Assembly: GCF_019195455.1 (NCBI RefSeq)
Contig: NZ_JAIMBW010000001.1
Coordinates: forward strand, 1,736,001-1,800,000
Direction: 5' to 3'
DNA from: Gymnodinialimonas phycosphaerae
GTDB taxonomy: Bacteria > Pseudomonadota > Alphaproteobacteria > Rhodobacterales > Rhodobacteraceae
Length of the DNA stretch: 64,000 nt
Shown here: one piece after another, positions 34,989 to 45,125 of the stretch
Numbering within the stretch: the first letter of the stretch is position 1
Layout of the letters: each line of letters begins with the position of its first letter
Made by a program: the position numbers and the translations under genes
The notes under the pieces: generated by a model
The model's database searches: none
Seen by the model: the letters and a program-made list of their open reading frames with translations, nothing else
What the model was told of the DNA's origin: nothing

Positions 34989-36307
34989 CAGGCGATCCTT
35001 TCATGGATCAGCGGCGGGACATCGATCGCGGTGTCGGACAGGGTGAAGGCACGGCGCACCTGCGCGGCGACCGCGCGGCCCGTGTCTTCATCGGCGGAGT
35101 GGATGCGCGCCAGCGGCGTCGTGTCGTCAACCTTCGCCCCCAGTCGCGCGATATCCGAGAGGCCCACCGCCGGGTCGATACGGTCATCCCCCCGCAGACG
35201 ACCGCCACCCAGATGCACCACGATCTCACCCAGCGCCCTTGTGTCGATTGCCGTCACGACACCGCCCTGCCCCGGATGCACGTCCATCATGATGGGCGCG
35301 GCAGGCAGACGATCTGGCCAGCGTTCCACGAAATCAGCCGGGCCGCCCAGTTCTGCGACCATTTCTGCAAACACCGCCGCCGCCGCGCCACTTTCCAGCA
35401 CACTGATGATCCGCCCCTCTCCGTCCGCGGCATCCGCCGCCAAACCGCCCAGCGCCAGAACCTCTCCGCCTAACGCCACAGTCAACTTCTCCAGCGCCGA
35501 TGGGCCCGAGGTCCCAGTGGCTCCAGTCAAGACCTTCATCACTTCAATGATTTCCAGCGCATTGCCTGCCGCATTGGCCAGCGGTTGGTTCATCTCCGTG
35601 ATCAGCGCCGTGGTCATGCAGCCTGCCCCTTGCGCCGTGGCCACCAGCGCTTGGGCCAGCACCAGAGCCTCCGCTTCCGAGCCCATGAACGCGCCCGATC
35701 CAACCTTCACGTCCAGCACCAGCGCCTCCAACCCGGCGGCCAGCTTCTTGGACAATATCGACGCCGTGATCAGGTCGACCGACGCCACGGTGCCCGTCAC
35801 GTCACGTATCGCGTAAAGCCGCTTGTCGGCGGGGGCGATATCCTCGGAGGCGCCCACAATGGCACAGCCGATATCCGCCACGATCTCTTGCAGATCATCG
35901 GGCGAGACCTGGGTGGTGTAGCCCGGGATCGCCTCCAACTTGTCCAGGGTGCCGCCGGTATGGCCCAATCCGCGGCCCGAGATCATCGGCACGAAGGCCC
36001 CGCACGCCGCCAGCGCAGGTGCCAGCACAAGCGACACGCAATCGCCCACCCCGCCGGTGGAATGCTTGTCGATCACCGGCCCATCGAGACGCCATTTCAG
36101 GATGCGGCCCGTCTCTCGCATGGCGCGGGTCAGCTGCACGCGGCCCTCTTCGCCCAAGCCATTGTGGCATACGGCCATCGCGAAGGCACCGGCCTGTGCG
36201 TCGGTGACGGCGCCCGTGGCGAGGCCTTCGGCAAACCAGAACAGCTCGGCCTCGGTCAAGCGGTCGCCCTCGCGCAGCTTGGTCAGGATTTCGCGCGCGT
36301 CGGTCAT
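34988..36307 (-). CDS. deoA: Thymidine phosphorylase
   Basis: 439 residues. It phosphorolyses thymidine and deoxyuridine to the base and deoxyribose-1-phosphate. Family signature KHSTGGVGDCVSLVLAPALA for phosphate binding and ASILSKKLAAGLEALVLDVK are intact. Coupled by overlaps to cdd (4 bp) and deoB (1 bp). Together the operon turns exogenous nucleosides into uracil, hypoxanthine and pentose phosphate. Confidence 0.96.
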   Translation of the reverse strand: MTDAREILTKLREGDRLTEAELFWFAEGLATGAVTDAQAGAFAMAVCHNGLGEEGRVQLTRAMRETGRILKWRLDGPVIDKHSTGGVGDCVSLVLAPALAACGAFVPMISGRGLGHTGGTLDKLEAIPGYTTQVSPDDLQEIVADIGCAIVGASEDIAPADKRLYAIRDVTGTVASVDLITASILSKKLAAGLEALVLDVKVGSGAFMGSEAEALVLAQALVATAQGAGCMTTALITEMNQPLANAAGNALEIIEVMKVLTGATGTSGPSALEKLTVALGGEVLALGGLAADAADGEGRIISVLESGAAAAVFAEMVAELGGPADFVERWPDRLPAAPIMMDVHPGQGGVVTAIDTRALGEIVVHLGGGRLRGDDRIDPAVGLSDIARLGAKVDDTTPLARIHSADEDTGRAVAAQVRRAFTLSDTAIDVPPLIHERIA

Positions 36308-36702
36308 TTGGACATATGGGCAGCGGTGAACTGCCCCGGCAAAAGGGCGGCCACCTGCGTGCGCTCTGACAAGCCGCCGGTTGTGGCCATCGTGACCGCG
36401 ACATCCCCTTCGGCGAATTCCGCCAGCTTCTGGCGACAGCCGCCGCAGGGGGGCACCGGGGTGGGGCTGTCGGCGATCACCGCGACCTCGGCGATGCGCG
36501 TATCACCTGCGGCGATCATCGCGGCGATGGCGCCGGCCTCGGCGCAGGTGCCCTCTGGATAGGCGACGTTTTCCACGTTGCAGCCGACGAAGACATTCCC
36601 CTCGACCGAGCGGATTGCACAGCCCACCTTGAATTTCGAGTACGGGGCATGGGCGTTCACGCGCACGCGGGCCGCGCGCTCGATCAGGGTCTCGTCAGCC
36701 AT
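36304..36702 (-). CDS. cdd: Cytidine deaminase
   Basis: 132 residues from the ATG at 36702, which has GAGGAGG upstream. It deaminates cytidine and deoxycytidine to uridine. The zinc site is GTCAEAGAIAAMI (Cys plus catalytic Glu) and PPCGGCRQKLAEF. The short tetrameric form. First gene of the operon cdd-deoA-deoB-add-upp. Confidence 0.96.
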   Translation of the reverse strand: MADETLIERAARVRVNAHAPYSKFKVGCAIRSVEGNVFVGCNVENVAYPEGTCAEAGAIAAMIAAGDTRIAEVAVIADSPTPVPPCGGCRQKLAEFAEGDVAVTMATTGGLSERTQVAALLPGQFTAAHMSK

Positions 36703-36784
36703 GGGGGCCTCCTCGTGGGATGTTTCATTGGCACTGCGGGTCATTGACAATGTGGGGAGATACGCTCGTCAGCGCAAGCGCCGC

Positions 36785-38308
36785 TCACCCCAGCTCGGCC
36801 CGCCGCGTGGCGATGACGTCCAGCAGATCCACCAGATCCAGCCGCAGAGGGCCGTGGATCTGGGCCAGTTGCGCCAGCTTTTTGCGCTTGGCTGCGATGT
36901 TGAGGACCTCGGCCATCTGGCACAAACGATCCGCCCCAACCGCACCGGATATCGCGATAAGGATATGGGTCTGCGCCCGGATATCGGGGACCGAGCCTTT
37001 GGCCACGCCGTCGTCCAGCGCCGAAAGCACCGCCGTCAAATCCTCTAGCACGCGCTCCAGAAGTTCCGCGCTGCCAGGCGCGCCAGCGGTCTCCAGCAGG
37101 CAATCCAGGCGTTCATGGTCCATCTGCGGCCCAAGACCTTGCCCCAGCAGCACATCATTCGAATCCGGTCCGCCCGCAGGCCGCCCGACATGACGCAGGA
37201 TCGTGCGCCCAAACTCGGCGCTGGAGGCGATGGGCTTGCCGATGATCCCATCGGCGCCGGCCGCATAAATCGCCTCGCGGTTATCGCGCAACACATAGGC
37301 CGTGATCGCCACAAGCGGCATCTTCGACATGGGGTCCGGCGTGGCGCGCACCTGCTCCATTACCTCAAGGCCCGACATGCGCGGCATCTCGATGTCGATC
37401 AGGCCGATGTCGAAGTCTTCACTTTCCAGGGCATCCATTGCGGCCACACCATCGGCCACGAAGACCGTTTCCGCGTTCATCGCCGCAAGCATCTGGCGCA
37501 GGATCGTCTGGTTGGTCAGATTGTCCTCGGCCACCAGAACGCGCAGGCCCTCCAGATCCGGGGGCGCAACGGGCACTGGTCCGTCTGCTGTCCAATCGAC
37601 CTTGACGGACGGGATCTTGAGGCTCGCGCAGCCGTGGCCCGCGGGTGTCAGGTTGGACAGGGTCAAACTGGCTGGCAGCACGGCGCTCAATTCGCGCACG
37701 ATGCGCAGGCCAAGTCCGCTACCAGCGGTGCTGGCCTGCGGTCCCTGCCCGTCGCGCAAGACGTGGGCGGGGAGGCCGGGCCCTTGATCTTTCACGCGAA
37801 TTTCGAAGTCCGCGCCCGGCTCACAGGACACCTCAACCCTGACGTCACCGCCTGCGGCATGCATCAATGCATTGCCCACGAGGTTGCCGACGATCCGGTC
37901 CAAGGTGATCGCCGAGACATTCAGCCGCTCGGGCAGATCGCCTGCTTGGGTGATTGCGAAACGGCTGCCGCGTTCCGCCGCGCGGCCGGACCAGCGCCGA
38001 TCCAGCGCGCGCACCCATTCGGCCACCATGACCACGGCGAATTCGGTGCTGATCACCGTCTCGCCGGACGCGGTCAGCAGGCAGTCATCGACGAGCGCGG
38101 CCAGCGTATCCGCCGCCGCGCGAATGCGGTCGATCTGGGTTTGTGTCTGCGCGTCCAGCCGCGCCGTCTCGACCAGCCGAATGCCGCCAAGGACGTCGGA
38201 CATGGCCGAGCGGATGTCATGGGACAATTGCTGCAACGTCCCCGACGCGCGCTGGCGGGCATCGTTGGAGGACGTGTCTTTGGGAAGCGGGGAAACCTCG
38301 GCAGACAT
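36785..38308 (-). CDS. Soluble hybrid histidine kinase with receiver and Hpt-like domains
   Basis: 507 residues, no membrane helix and no recognisable input domain. Order: dimerisation/phosphoacceptor (QLSHDIRSAMSDVLGGI, about 28-44), HATPase (NLVGNALMHA; VKDQGPGLP; GSGLGLRIVREL), receiver (about 255-375, LRVLVAEDNLTNQTIL, phospho-Asp in IGLIDIEMPRMSG, Lys in GIIGKPI) and a C-terminal Hpt-like bundle (RAQTHILIAISGAVGA, phospho-His). A complete phosphorelay in one soluble protein implies an input from a partner. No cognate regulator is adjacent. It lies 82 bp upstream of the salvage operon in the same direction. Confidence 0.9.
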   Translation of the reverse strand: MSAEVSPLPKDTSSNDARQRASGTLQQLSHDIRSAMSDVLGGIRLVETARLDAQTQTQIDRIRAAADTLAALVDDCLLTASGETVISTEFAVVMVAEWVRALDRRWSGRAAERGSRFAITQAGDLPERLNVSAITLDRIVGNLVGNALMHAAGGDVRVEVSCEPGADFEIRVKDQGPGLPAHVLRDGQGPQASTAGSGLGLRIVRELSAVLPASLTLSNLTPAGHGCASLKIPSVKVDWTADGPVPVAPPDLEGLRVLVAEDNLTNQTILRQMLAAMNAETVFVADGVAAMDALESEDFDIGLIDIEMPRMSGLEVMEQVRATPDPMSKMPLVAITAYVLRDNREAIYAAGADGIIGKPIASSAEFGRTILRHVGRPAGGPDSNDVLLGQGLGPQMDHERLDCLLETAGAPGSAELLERVLEDLTAVLSALDDGVAKGSVPDIRAQTHILIAISGAVGADRLCQMAEVLNIAAKRKKLAQLAQIHGPLRLDLVDLLDVIATRRAELG

Positions 38309-38436
38309 GGGACACCGGAAATAAATATGCTGCTGCTGACGCTACCAGATCACACCCCGACGCGCCACACACCGGGCCCCATGAGGCCCGCCGTGTGATG
38401 CAGATATACATAGGTTATGAACAGGGTTATCCACAG

Positions 38437-40713
38437 CTATCCGTAGAGGCTGACCGGCGTTCCTGCGAGGGCCGAGATGTTGAGCAACCCGCGCGCGGTG
38501 ATGGAGGGCGTCACGATATGGGCACGGTTGCCCATGCCCATCAGGATCGGCCCCACCTCCAGCGCATTCGCCTTCATCTTCAGGATGTTACGTGTGGCAC
38601 TCGCGGCATCTGTCGAGGTGAAAATCAGCGCATTCGCGGCCCCTTCAAGACGGCAATCGGGGAAGACGCGGGCGCGCAATTCCGGGTCCAGCGCACTGTC
38701 GACGTGCATCTCTCCCTCGTAGACAAAGCCCCGCGTCTCGCTGTCGAGGATTTCCAGCGCCGCGCGCATCGTGCGCCCCGAAACGCTGTCGAGGTTGCCG
38801 AATTGACTGCCCGAGCACAGGGCGATCTTAGGCTCCACCCCGAAACGGCGCGCATGGCGGGCGCAGCCGATCACCGAGTCGGCGATTTGCTGGGGTGTCG
38901 GCACCGGGTGAACCTGCGTGTCGGCAATGAACAGCGGCCCGTCCTCCAGGATCATCAGGCTCAGCGCGCCGACCGGCTTGTGCCCTTCCCCGCCAAGGAT
39001 CTGGGTCACGTAGTTGAGGTGCCAAAGGTACTGCCCGAAGGTGCCGCAGATCAGGCTGTCGGCCTCTCCGCGCTGCACCATCACAGCACCGATGGCCGTC
39101 GTATTGGTGCGCATGATCGCGCGCGCCAGATCAGGCGAGACGCCGCGCCGCGCCATCAGCCCATGGTATGTCGCCCAATAGTCGCGGTAGCGGGGGTCGT
39201 TTTCGGGGTTCACCAGCTCAAAATCCCGGTCCGGCCGGATCACCAGCCCGGCACGTTCAATCCGTGCGTCGATGACCTCGGGGCGGCCAATCAGGATCGG
39301 TCTGTCGGTGGTTTCTTCGACCATGGCCTGAGCGGCGCGCAGCACCCTTTCATCCTCGCCTTCGGCGAAGACGATCTGGCGCTCGGCGGTGGCGGCGGCC
39401 TCGAAAACGGGCCGCATCACGAGGGCCGACTTGAACACCGATTGATTCAACTTGTCGCGGTAGGCGTCCAGATTTGCGATCGGCCGCGTCGCCACGCCCG
39501 ATTCCATCGCCGCCTTTGCCACGGCGCTGGCCACCACCGACATCAGGCGTGGGTCGAAAGGTTTGGGGATCAGGTAATCCGGCCCGAAGGTCAGCTGTTC
39601 ACCCTGATAGGCGGCAGCGGCCTCTGCCGATGTCGTGGCCCGCGCCATGGCGGCGATGCCTTCGATGCAGGCGATCTGCATGGTGTCGTTGATCTCGGTC
39701 GCGCCCACGTCCAACGCGCCGCGAAAGATGAAGGGGAAACAGAGAACGTTGTTGACCTGGTTGGGAAAATCGCTGCGTCCCGTGGCGATGATCGCATCGG
39801 GGGCGACGGCGCGTGCCGCGTCGGGCAGGATTTCCGGCGTGGGGTTGGCGAGCGCGAAGATGATCGGACCGGGCGCCATCTTGGCGACCATCTCGGGCGT
39901 CAGAACGCCGGGCCCCGACAGGCCAAGGAACAGGTCCGCTCCGTCGATGACATCGCCCAGATCCTTCGCCTCGGTCCCCTGCGCATAGGCGTCCTTCTGG
40001 GGAGTAGAGCCGCCGCGCCCCTCATGGACCAGCCCGTCGATATCGCAAAGGAACACGTTCTCGCGCCGCACCCCCAGCTTCAGCAGCATGTTGAGGCACG
40101 CAATCCCCGCCGCCCCGCCGCCCGTGGACACCACCTTGATGTCCTCAAACTTCTTGCCTGTGACGCGCAGCGCGTTGGTTGCCGCCGCGCCCACAACGAT
40201 GGCGGTGCCGTGCTGGTCATCGTGAAAAACCGGGATGCCCATCCGCTCGCGGCATAATTGTTCAACGATGAAACAATCCGGCGCCTTGATGTCTTCAAGG
40301 TTGATCGCGCCGAAGGTCGGCTCCAGCGCGCAGACGATATCGGCCAGCTTTTCGGGGTCCGACTCATTCACTTCGATGTCGAAACAGTCGATGCCCGCGA
40401 ACTTCTTGAACAGGACCGCCTTGCCCTCCATCACCGGCTTGGAGGCTAGCGCCCCGATGTTGCCCAAGCCCAGAACCGCCGTCCCGTTGCTGATCACCGC
40501 CACCAGGTTCCCGCGCGAGGTATAGCGCGCCGCGTTGGCGGGATCGGCCTTTATTTCAAGGCTCGCCTCCGCCACGCCGGGGCTATAGGCACGAGCCAGA
40601 TCGCGACCGTTGGCAAGCGGCTTGGTGGCCCTGATCTCCAGTTTTCCGGGGCGGGGGTTTTCGTGATAGAACAGGGCAGCCTCGCGCAATCCGTCCTTTT
40701 TTTCGTCACTCAT
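38437..40713 (-). CDS. maeB: NADP-dependent malic enzyme, MaeB type with phosphotransacetylase-like domain
   Basis: 758 residues from the ATG at 40713 (GGAGGG upstream). The N-terminal malic enzyme part (to about 430) has the catalytic and metal motifs [26 protein letters not shown] and [15 protein letters not shown]. The C-terminal half (about 435-758) is a phosphotransacetylase-like domain ([24 protein letters not shown]) that in MaeB is regulatory, sensing acetyl-CoA. It decarboxylates malate to pyruvate, making NADPH. Located after nadK in the same direction, suggesting joint NADP(H) supply. Confidence 0.95.
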   Translation of the reverse strand: MSDEKKDGLREAALFYHENPRPGKLEIRATKPLANGRDLARAYSPGVAEASLEIKADPANAARYTSRGNLVAVISNGTAVLGLGNIGALASKPVMEGKAVLFKKFAGIDCFDIEVNESDPEKLADIVCALEPTFGAINLEDIKAPDCFIVEQLCRERMGIPVFHDDQHGTAIVVGAAATNALRVTGKKFEDIKVVSTGGGAAGIACLNMLLKLGVRRENVFLCDIDGLVHEGRGGSTPQKDAYAQGTEAKDLGDVIDGADLFLGLSGPGVLTPEMVAKMAPGPIIFALANPTPEILPDAARAVAPDAIIATGRSDFPNQVNNVLCFPFIFRGALDVGATEINDTMQIACIEGIAAMARATTSAEAAAAYQGEQLTFGPDYLIPKPFDPRLMSVVASAVAKAAMESGVATRPIANLDAYRDKLNQSVFKSALVMRPVFEAAATAERQIVFAEGEDERVLRAAQAMVEETTDRPILIGRPEVIDARIERAGLVIRPDRDFELVNPENDPRYRDYWATYHGLMARRGVSPDLARAIMRTNTTAIGAVMVQRGEADSLICGTFGQYLWHLNYVTQILGGEGHKPVGALSLMILEDGPLFIADTQVHPVPTPQQIADSVIGCARHARRFGVEPKIALCSGSQFGNLDSVSGRTMRAALEILDSETRGFVYEGEMHVDSALDPELRARVFPDCRLEGAANALIFTSTDAASATRNILKMKANALEVGPILMGMGNRAHIVTPSITARGLLNISALAGTPVSLYG

Positions 40714-40783
40714 CCCAAAGCCCTCCCGAATATAGTTTAGCGTTAAACAGCCCCTAGCACAGCACCTTGCCCACTGCCACTGG

Positions 40784-41551
40784 CTACTGGAATTGCTCGC
40801 GCAGCAGGCGTTCTTCCAGCCCATGGCCCGGATCGAACAGGATGTGATGCTCCACCGACGGCTCCGAGCGGATTTCCACGGCCACCACTCCCTTGACCGA
40901 GCGGCTGTCCGCGTCCGCCATCACCGGGCGTTTGGCGGCCTCCACCACCTCGATCCGCACAACAGCGGATTTCGGCAAAAGCGCCCCGCGCCAGCGCCGG
41001 GGCCGGAACGCGGCGACCGCCGTCATCGCCAAGACGTCTGATCCGATCGGCAGGATAGGCCCGTGGGCCGAGTAATTGTAGGCGGTCGAGCCCGCGGGCG
41101 TGCTGATCAGCGCGCCGTCACAGACCAATTCATCCATGCGAAGCTTGCCATCAACAAAGATCCGCAACTTCGCCGCTTGCGGCCCGGCCCGCAGCAAGCT
41201 CACCTCGTTGATCGCCAGCGCATCCACCACGGTGCCGTCCACGCATTCCGCGCGCATGTGCAGCGGGTTGATCACCTCTTCTTCTGCCTTTTCCAAGCGC
41301 TCGATCAAGTCCTCTTCGGCGTAGGCATTCATCAAGAAACCGACCGTTCCCCGGTTCATCCCATAGACCGGCGCAGGCAGGGCGCGGGTTCCGTGCAACG
41401 TCGACAGCATGAAGCCGTCACCCCCCAGCGCCACGATCACATCTGCATCCGCTGGCGCGAAGCTGCCGTAGCGCGCTTCCAACGCGGCCTTGGCCTCTAG
41501 CGCCATGGGCGTGTCGGAGGCCAGGAATGAAATATTACGGGCAGAGGGCAC
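40784..41551 (-). CDS. nadK: NAD kinase
   Basis: 255 residues. It phosphorylates NAD to NADP. The signature GGDG is in [10 protein letters not shown], followed by [21 protein letters not shown] and [18 protein letters not shown] prefer a GTG start at 41551, preceded by AAAGGGG, over a TTG five codons upstream. It is followed by maeB after 70 bp. The form is the short one common in Rhodobacteraceae. Confidence 0.94.
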   Translation of the reverse strand: MPSARNISFLASDTPMALEAKAALEARYGSFAPADADVIVALGGDGFMLSTLHGTRALPAPVYGMNRGTVGFLMNAYAEEDLIERLEKAEEEVINPLHMRAECVDGTVVDALAINEVSLLRAGPQAAKLRIFVDGKLRMDELVCDGALISTPAGSTAYNYSAHGPILPIGSDVLAMTAVAAFRPRRWRGALLPKSAVVRIEVVEAAKRPVMADADSRSVKGVVAVEIRSEPSVEHHILFDPGHGLEERLLREQFQ

Positions 41552-41757
41552 CGATGCCCCTTTCAATCAAGGACTTACACCGCAGACCATTGCGCGCGCC
41601 TATAAGAAACACAATCCCGCATCGGGGTCTTGGCGGCCTCAGACGGCCTGCTTTTGCCGTTTTACGTAGCCTCAGCGCCGCAATCCGGGCTTCCCCGATC
41701 GCCGAAACTGCCCTACATGCACCCCAACCGCATTTCCCCGAAGGCAGGAGTTTCCTC

Positions 41758-43053
41758 ATGAATGCCCCACATCGTGACGCTGGCTTTTTCACCGAAAGCC
41801 TCGAAACCCGCGACCCCGAGATCTTCGCCGCCACCCAAAAGGAACTGGGTCGCCAACGCGATGAAATCGAGTTGATCGCGTCCGAGAACATCGTCTCCGC
41901 CGCCGTGATGGAGGCCCAGGGCGGCGTGATGACCAACAAATACGCCGAGGGCTATCCAGGGCGTCGTTATTATGGCGGCTGCCAATACGTTGATATCGCC
42001 GAGGAACTGGCGATTGACCGCGCCAAACAGCTATTTGGCTGTGATTTCGTCAACGTGCAGCCGAACTCTGGCTCTCAAGCGAACCAAGGTGTCTTCACCG
42101 CGCTCTTGCAACCCGGCGACACCATCCTTGGCATGAGCCTTGACGCGGGCGGCCACCTCACCCACGGCGCGCGGCCCAACCAGTCGGGCAAATGGTTCAA
42201 CGCCGTGCAATATGGGGTGCGGGAAGACACGCTCGACATCGATTACGACCAGATCGCGTCGCTCGCCGCCGAGCATAAGCCGAAGATGATCATCGCCGGC
42301 GGCTCTGCCATCCCACGCATCATCGACTTCGCCCGCATGCGCGAGATTGCGGACACCGTGGGCGCGTACCTTTTGGTGGATATGGCGCATTTCGCAGGCA
42401 TGGTCGCGTCTGGCCACTACCCCTCGCCGTTCCCGCACGCGCATGTCGCGACGACGACAACCCACAAGACCCTGCGCGGCCCCCGTGGCGGGATGATCGT
42501 CACCAATGACGAGGCAATCGCGAAAAAGGTGAATTCTGCCATCTTCCCCGGCATCCAGGGCGGGCCCCTGATGCATGTGATAGCGGGCAAGGCCGTTGCC
42601 TTCGGAGAGGCGCTGCGGCCCGAGTTCAAGGACTACCAGACGCAAGTGATCGCCAATGCCCAGGCGATGGCCGCGCAGCTGATCAAGGGCGGCTTGAACA
42701 TCGTCACCGGCGGCACCGACACGCACCTGATGCTGGTCGATCTGCGCCCCAAGGGGGTGAAGGGCAACGCCGCCGAAAAGGCCCTGGGTCGCGCACACAT
42801 CACCTGCAACAAGAACGGCATTCCCTTCGACACTGAAAAGCCGATGATCACGTCTGGTCTGCGCCTTGGATCCCCGGCAGGCACCACGCGCGGGTTTGGT
42901 GAGGCCGAGTTCCGCCAGATCGCCGATTGGATCGTAGAGGTGGTCGACGGTCTTGCCGCCAATGGCGAGGATGGCAACGGTGCGGTCGAAGCGAAGGTGC
43001 GGGCTGAAGTGCAGGAAATGTGCGACCGCTTCCCGATCTATCCGAACCTCTGA
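41758..43053 (+). CDS. glyA: Serine hydroxymethyltransferase
   Basis: 431 residues. A PLP enzyme that interconverts serine and glycine and charges tetrahydrofolate. PLP-Lys in [15 protein letters not shown], plus [23 protein letters not shown] and [14 protein letters not shown] are present. The ATG has GGCAGGAG at 41742-41750. Monocistronic, ended by a strong terminator. Confidence 0.97.
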   Translation: MNAPHRDAGFFTESLETRDPEIFAATQKELGRQRDEIELIASENIVSAAVMEAQGGVMTNKYAEGYPGRRYYGGCQYVDIAEELAIDRAKQLFGCDFVNVQPNSGSQANQGVFTALLQPGDTILGMSLDAGGHLTHGARPNQSGKWFNAVQYGVREDTLDIDYDQIASLAAEHKPKMIIAGGSAIPRIIDFARMREIADTVGAYLLVDMAHFAGMVASGHYPSPFPHAHVATTTTHKTLRGPRGGMIVTNDEAIAKKVNSAIFPGIQGGPLMHVIAGKAVAFGEALRPEFKDYQTQVIANAQAMAAQLIKGGLNIVTGGTDTHLMLVDLRPKGVKGNAAEKALGRAHITCNKNGIPFDTEKPMITSGLRLGSPAGTTRGFGEAEFRQIADWIVEVVDGLAANGEDGNGAVEAKVRAEVQEMCDRFPIYPNL

Positions 43054-43119
43054 TTTCGGAATTGATATACCATTGATATACCCCGTCGCGGCCTGAGCCG
43101 TCCTGTTGGGGAAAAGACC

Positions 43120-43153
43120 AGGCCGCCGAGGATCCCTCCCCGGCGGCCTTTTT
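43120..43153 (+). terminator. Rho-independent terminator of glyA
   Basis: A 9-bp perfect stem, AGGCCGCCG and CGGCGGCCT, with a short loop and a run of T directly after. It lies 67 bp past the glyA stop. Confidence 0.9.
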
Positions 43154-43172
43154 GTCAGCAGGTGAGGGCGCG

Positions 43173-43448
43173 TCAGACCTCTTCTTTCAACGCGTCCTCC
43201 AGCAGCTTTTCGTTGCGCGCGTCCTCGATCTTGCGCAGCCGGTCGTCGCTGAAGCGCATGTCGAAACGGTATTTCACCACGTTGATGAGGCTAAGGGTCA
43301 GCAGCAGAATGCCCATTCCCCAGTAGCCTTTCGTGGCCAGCGGTACGTCCACTGACAGCCACAGGGACATGCCAAGCAGGCCATAGGCGACGGCGACGCC
43401 AAGGAAATTCAGGTTCATAATCAGGGTGTTATGGTGACGGTCAATCAT
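43173..43448 (-). CDS. YiaA/YiaB family two-helix inner-membrane protein
   Basis: 91 residues. Two membrane helices (about residues 12-33 and 40-60) separated by a VPLATKGYWGMG turn, then a charged helical tail (RFSDDRLRKIEDARNEKLLED). The KGY-(x)-MG turn and the tail match the YiaA/YiaB family of unknown function. Second gene of the pspA transcript, with a 60-bp gap. A partner for the PspA-like protein at the membrane is plausible. Confidence 0.82.
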   Translation of the reverse strand: MIDRHHNTLIMNLNFLGVAVAYGLLGMSLWLSVDVPLATKGYWGMGILLLTLSLINVVKYRFDMRFSDDRLRKIEDARNEKLLEDALKEEV

Positions 43449-43508
43449 AGGTCTTCTCCTTATGGGGCCTCAAGTAGCGCACAGCGCGATAGGCCAAAAC
43501 AATTGGGT

Positions 43509-44186
43509 TCAAGTGTTGGCGCGCAGGCGTTGCATCACGTCTGCGGCGGTTGATTTCAGCGGATCACCGTAGCCCGTATCGCTGAGGCGTTCGGTCATGT
43601 CTGAGCGGTCCAGCCCCTCGTCGATTTCGCGCAGAATCTGCGTCTGCTCGAACGGGTCATCGCGGTTAAGGACCCGGGCGATCAGTTCTTCCGCCTCCTC
43701 GAACGCCGTGTCCTGGCTCACGTGGCGGCCCAGATGGCGCTGGATGTCGGCCTCTTTCTTGGCCGCGCGCGCCGCGATAGCGCCTTGTTTTAGATCAGTA
43801 ATTCGCCGCGTGGCGCCTTCGACGGAGTGGCGCAGCTTCAAGATGCGCGTCTCCAGCCGTTCCACTGTCGTGTGGCGAACCTTCAACTCGTTTTCCAGCT
43901 GTGCGATCGCGCCCGCGGCCTCGGTCGCCATGTCCTCTCGGCCATCGGCCAGCGCCAATTTGGCGCGAGACGTCAGGTCCGCGATCCGGTTCGACAGCGC
44001 ATCGACTTGCCGCGCTTCGGATCGTTCGCGTTGGATCAGCGAGGCCAGCGAGAACTTCGCCGCCTTCAGGCTCGCCTCCGCTTCGCGGATCTTTTGGTCA
44101 ATGAGTTCAATGCTGTAGTGGTCCCTCACCCGCTCTTCCGCGCGGGCATTGGCGCCGTTCACAAGGGTCGTCAACGTTCTGAACAT
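43509..44186 (-). CDS. pspA: PspA/IM30 (phage shock A) family protein
   Basis: 225 residues, almost all helical coiled coil. N-terminal amphipathic helix MFRTLTTLVNGANARAEERV for membrane contact, then heptad-rich helices with EIDEGLDRSD near the end. PspA forms ESCRT-III-like assemblies on stressed inner membranes. No pspBC or pspF is present; instead a TetR gene lies immediately upstream on the same strand with three operator-like repeats in between. The ATG at 44186 is preceded by GGAGAG. Confidence 0.88.
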   Translation of the reverse strand: MFRTLTTLVNGANARAEERVRDHYSIELIDQKIREAEASLKAAKFSLASLIQRERSEARQVDALSNRIADLTSRAKLALADGREDMATEAAGAIAQLENELKVRHTTVERLETRILKLRHSVEGATRRITDLKQGAIAARAAKKEADIQRHLGRHVSQDTAFEEAEELIARVLNRDDPFEQTQILREIDEGLDRSDMTERLSDTGYGDPLKSTAADVMQRLRANT

Positions 44187-44203
44187 CCTAGCTCTCCAAT
44201 TAA

Positions 44204-44216
44204 TGAACATCGTTCA
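44204..44216. promoter_or_regulatory. TetR operator-like site (pspA promoter, site 1)
   Basis: Perfect 5-3-5 inverted repeat TGAAC, ATC, GTTCA, 18 bp before the pspA ATG. One of four copies around the tetR gene. Confidence 0.7.
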
Positions 44217-44239
44217 GCGAATCGCCTATACCCAATTTG

Positions 44240-44252
44240 TGAACGATGTTCA
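44240..44252. promoter_or_regulatory. TetR operator-like site (pspA promoter, site 2)
   Basis: TGAAC, GAT, GTTCA; the exact reverse complement of site 1. Centre-to-centre distance is 36 bp to site 1 and 23 bp to site 3. Confidence 0.7.
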
Positions 44253-44262
44253 AGAAATATTT

Positions 44263-44275
44263 TGAACGATGTTCA
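44263..44275. promoter_or_regulatory. TetR operator-like site (pspA promoter, site 3)
   Basis: TGAAC, GAT, GTTCA, identical to site 2. It overlaps the tetR stop codon. Confidence 0.68.
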
Positions 44276-44872
44276 ATTTCTTGGACCGACCTGCTCCAGA
44301 AGCAGGCGGATCATGGTTTTCAACTGTTCCCCCGGCACGCCCGATATCCTGTTTTCCAACCCCAAAAGCACAATGCCATGGACGCTGGAGAACAGCGTGC
44401 GGGTCATCAGGTCCAATTCGGCCCCGTCGAAGTCCGGGAAAATCTCGGCCAAGGGCGCGGTAATATAAGAGAAAAGCTGCGCCATGGCGTGCCCGTACCA
44501 TTCCGGCACCGGGCCGTCGCTGCGCATTTCCACATCGAACAGCGCGCGCCACAGCTTGGGATGCTGACGCGCGAAGGCGAGGTATGCATGGGACATCGCG
44601 ATCAGCCGCGCGTTGGGTTTTTGCCCCTGCCCGCTTTGCACAACCGCACCTACGGCCGCACCGAGGCGCGTGAAGGTGCGCCCGTTCACCTCCAGCGTCA
44701 GAGCGTTGAGATCTTCAAAATGCGTGTAGATCGCCCCTACGGCGCAGCCCGCCTGCCGCGCCAATTCGCGCGCACGCAAGGACGCAAGGCCCTCCGCCTC
44801 GATCTGGGCCTCGGCCAGGTCGATCAGTTTTTCTCGCAACGCCGCTTTGCGGGCCTCTACTTTTCCTGCCAT
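44273..44872 (-). CDS. TetR family transcriptional regulator (pspA locus)
   Basis: 199 residues from the ATG at 44872 (GGAG upstream). HTH in [20 protein letters not shown] followed by [11 protein letters not shown]; the ligand domain is helical (WHG-type). A TGAAC-N3-GTTCA repeat lies 12 bp before its start and three more follow its stop, in front of pspA. It very probably represses both itself and the pspA-yiaAB unit. The inducer is unknown; the setting suggests a membrane-active or fatty ligand. Confidence 0.92.
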   Translation of the reverse strand: MAGKVEARKAALREKLIDLAEAQIEAEGLASLRARELARQAGCAVGAIYTHFEDLNALTLEVNGRTFTRLGAAVGAVVQSGQGQKPNARLIAMSHAYLAFARQHPKLWRALFDVEMRSDGPVPEWYGHAMAQLFSYITAPLAEIFPDFDGAELDLMTRTLFSSVHGIVLLGLENRISGVPGEQLKTMIRLLLEQVGPRN

Positions 44873-44884
44873 CTCGGAGTCTCC

Positions 44885-44897
44885 TGAACGTCGTTCA
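44885..44897. promoter_or_regulatory. TetR operator-like site (tetR promoter, site 4)
   Basis: TGAAC, GTC, GTTCA, immediately upstream of the tetR ribosome site. Suggests autorepression. Confidence 0.7.
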
Positions 44898-45009
44898 AAC
44901 ATCTATCAGGGCAGGCCAGCAAAGGAAAACCCCTATTCCCCTAAGCCATTTCCTGCGCAAACTCAGACCAACGCGGCAGTGTCGTTGCGGTGTTTTTGCC
45001 GCCATGACA

Positions 45010-45030
45010 CTTTGCACTTTGCACTTTGCA
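45010..45030 (+). repeat. Three tandem CTTTGCA heptamers
   Basis: Three perfect, contiguous 7-bp copies about 95 bp upstream of the desaturase start. Short direct repeats in this position could bind a regulator on successive helical faces. No matching known operator recognised. Confidence 0.6.
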
Positions 45031-45125
45031 AACGACATCCTACATACCCCTCGACGGATCGCCGTCTTTTATCTGCCTGAGTAGACACACTTTGAATCAA
45101 ATCATTCGAGACCTGGACCGGACCC

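Noticed and set aside
38143..40257. A 704-codon open frame on the plus strand opposite maeB, and similar long frames opposite the acyl-CoA dehydrogenase, fadJ-type gene and recJ.
   Set aside because: They are mirror frames of strongly coding high-GC genes, have low-complexity Arg/His/Gly-rich translations and match no family.
45010..45030. CTTTGCA repeats as replication iterons.
   Set aside because: Only three copies, no DnaA-box cluster, no rep gene and no AT-rich unwinding region nearby.
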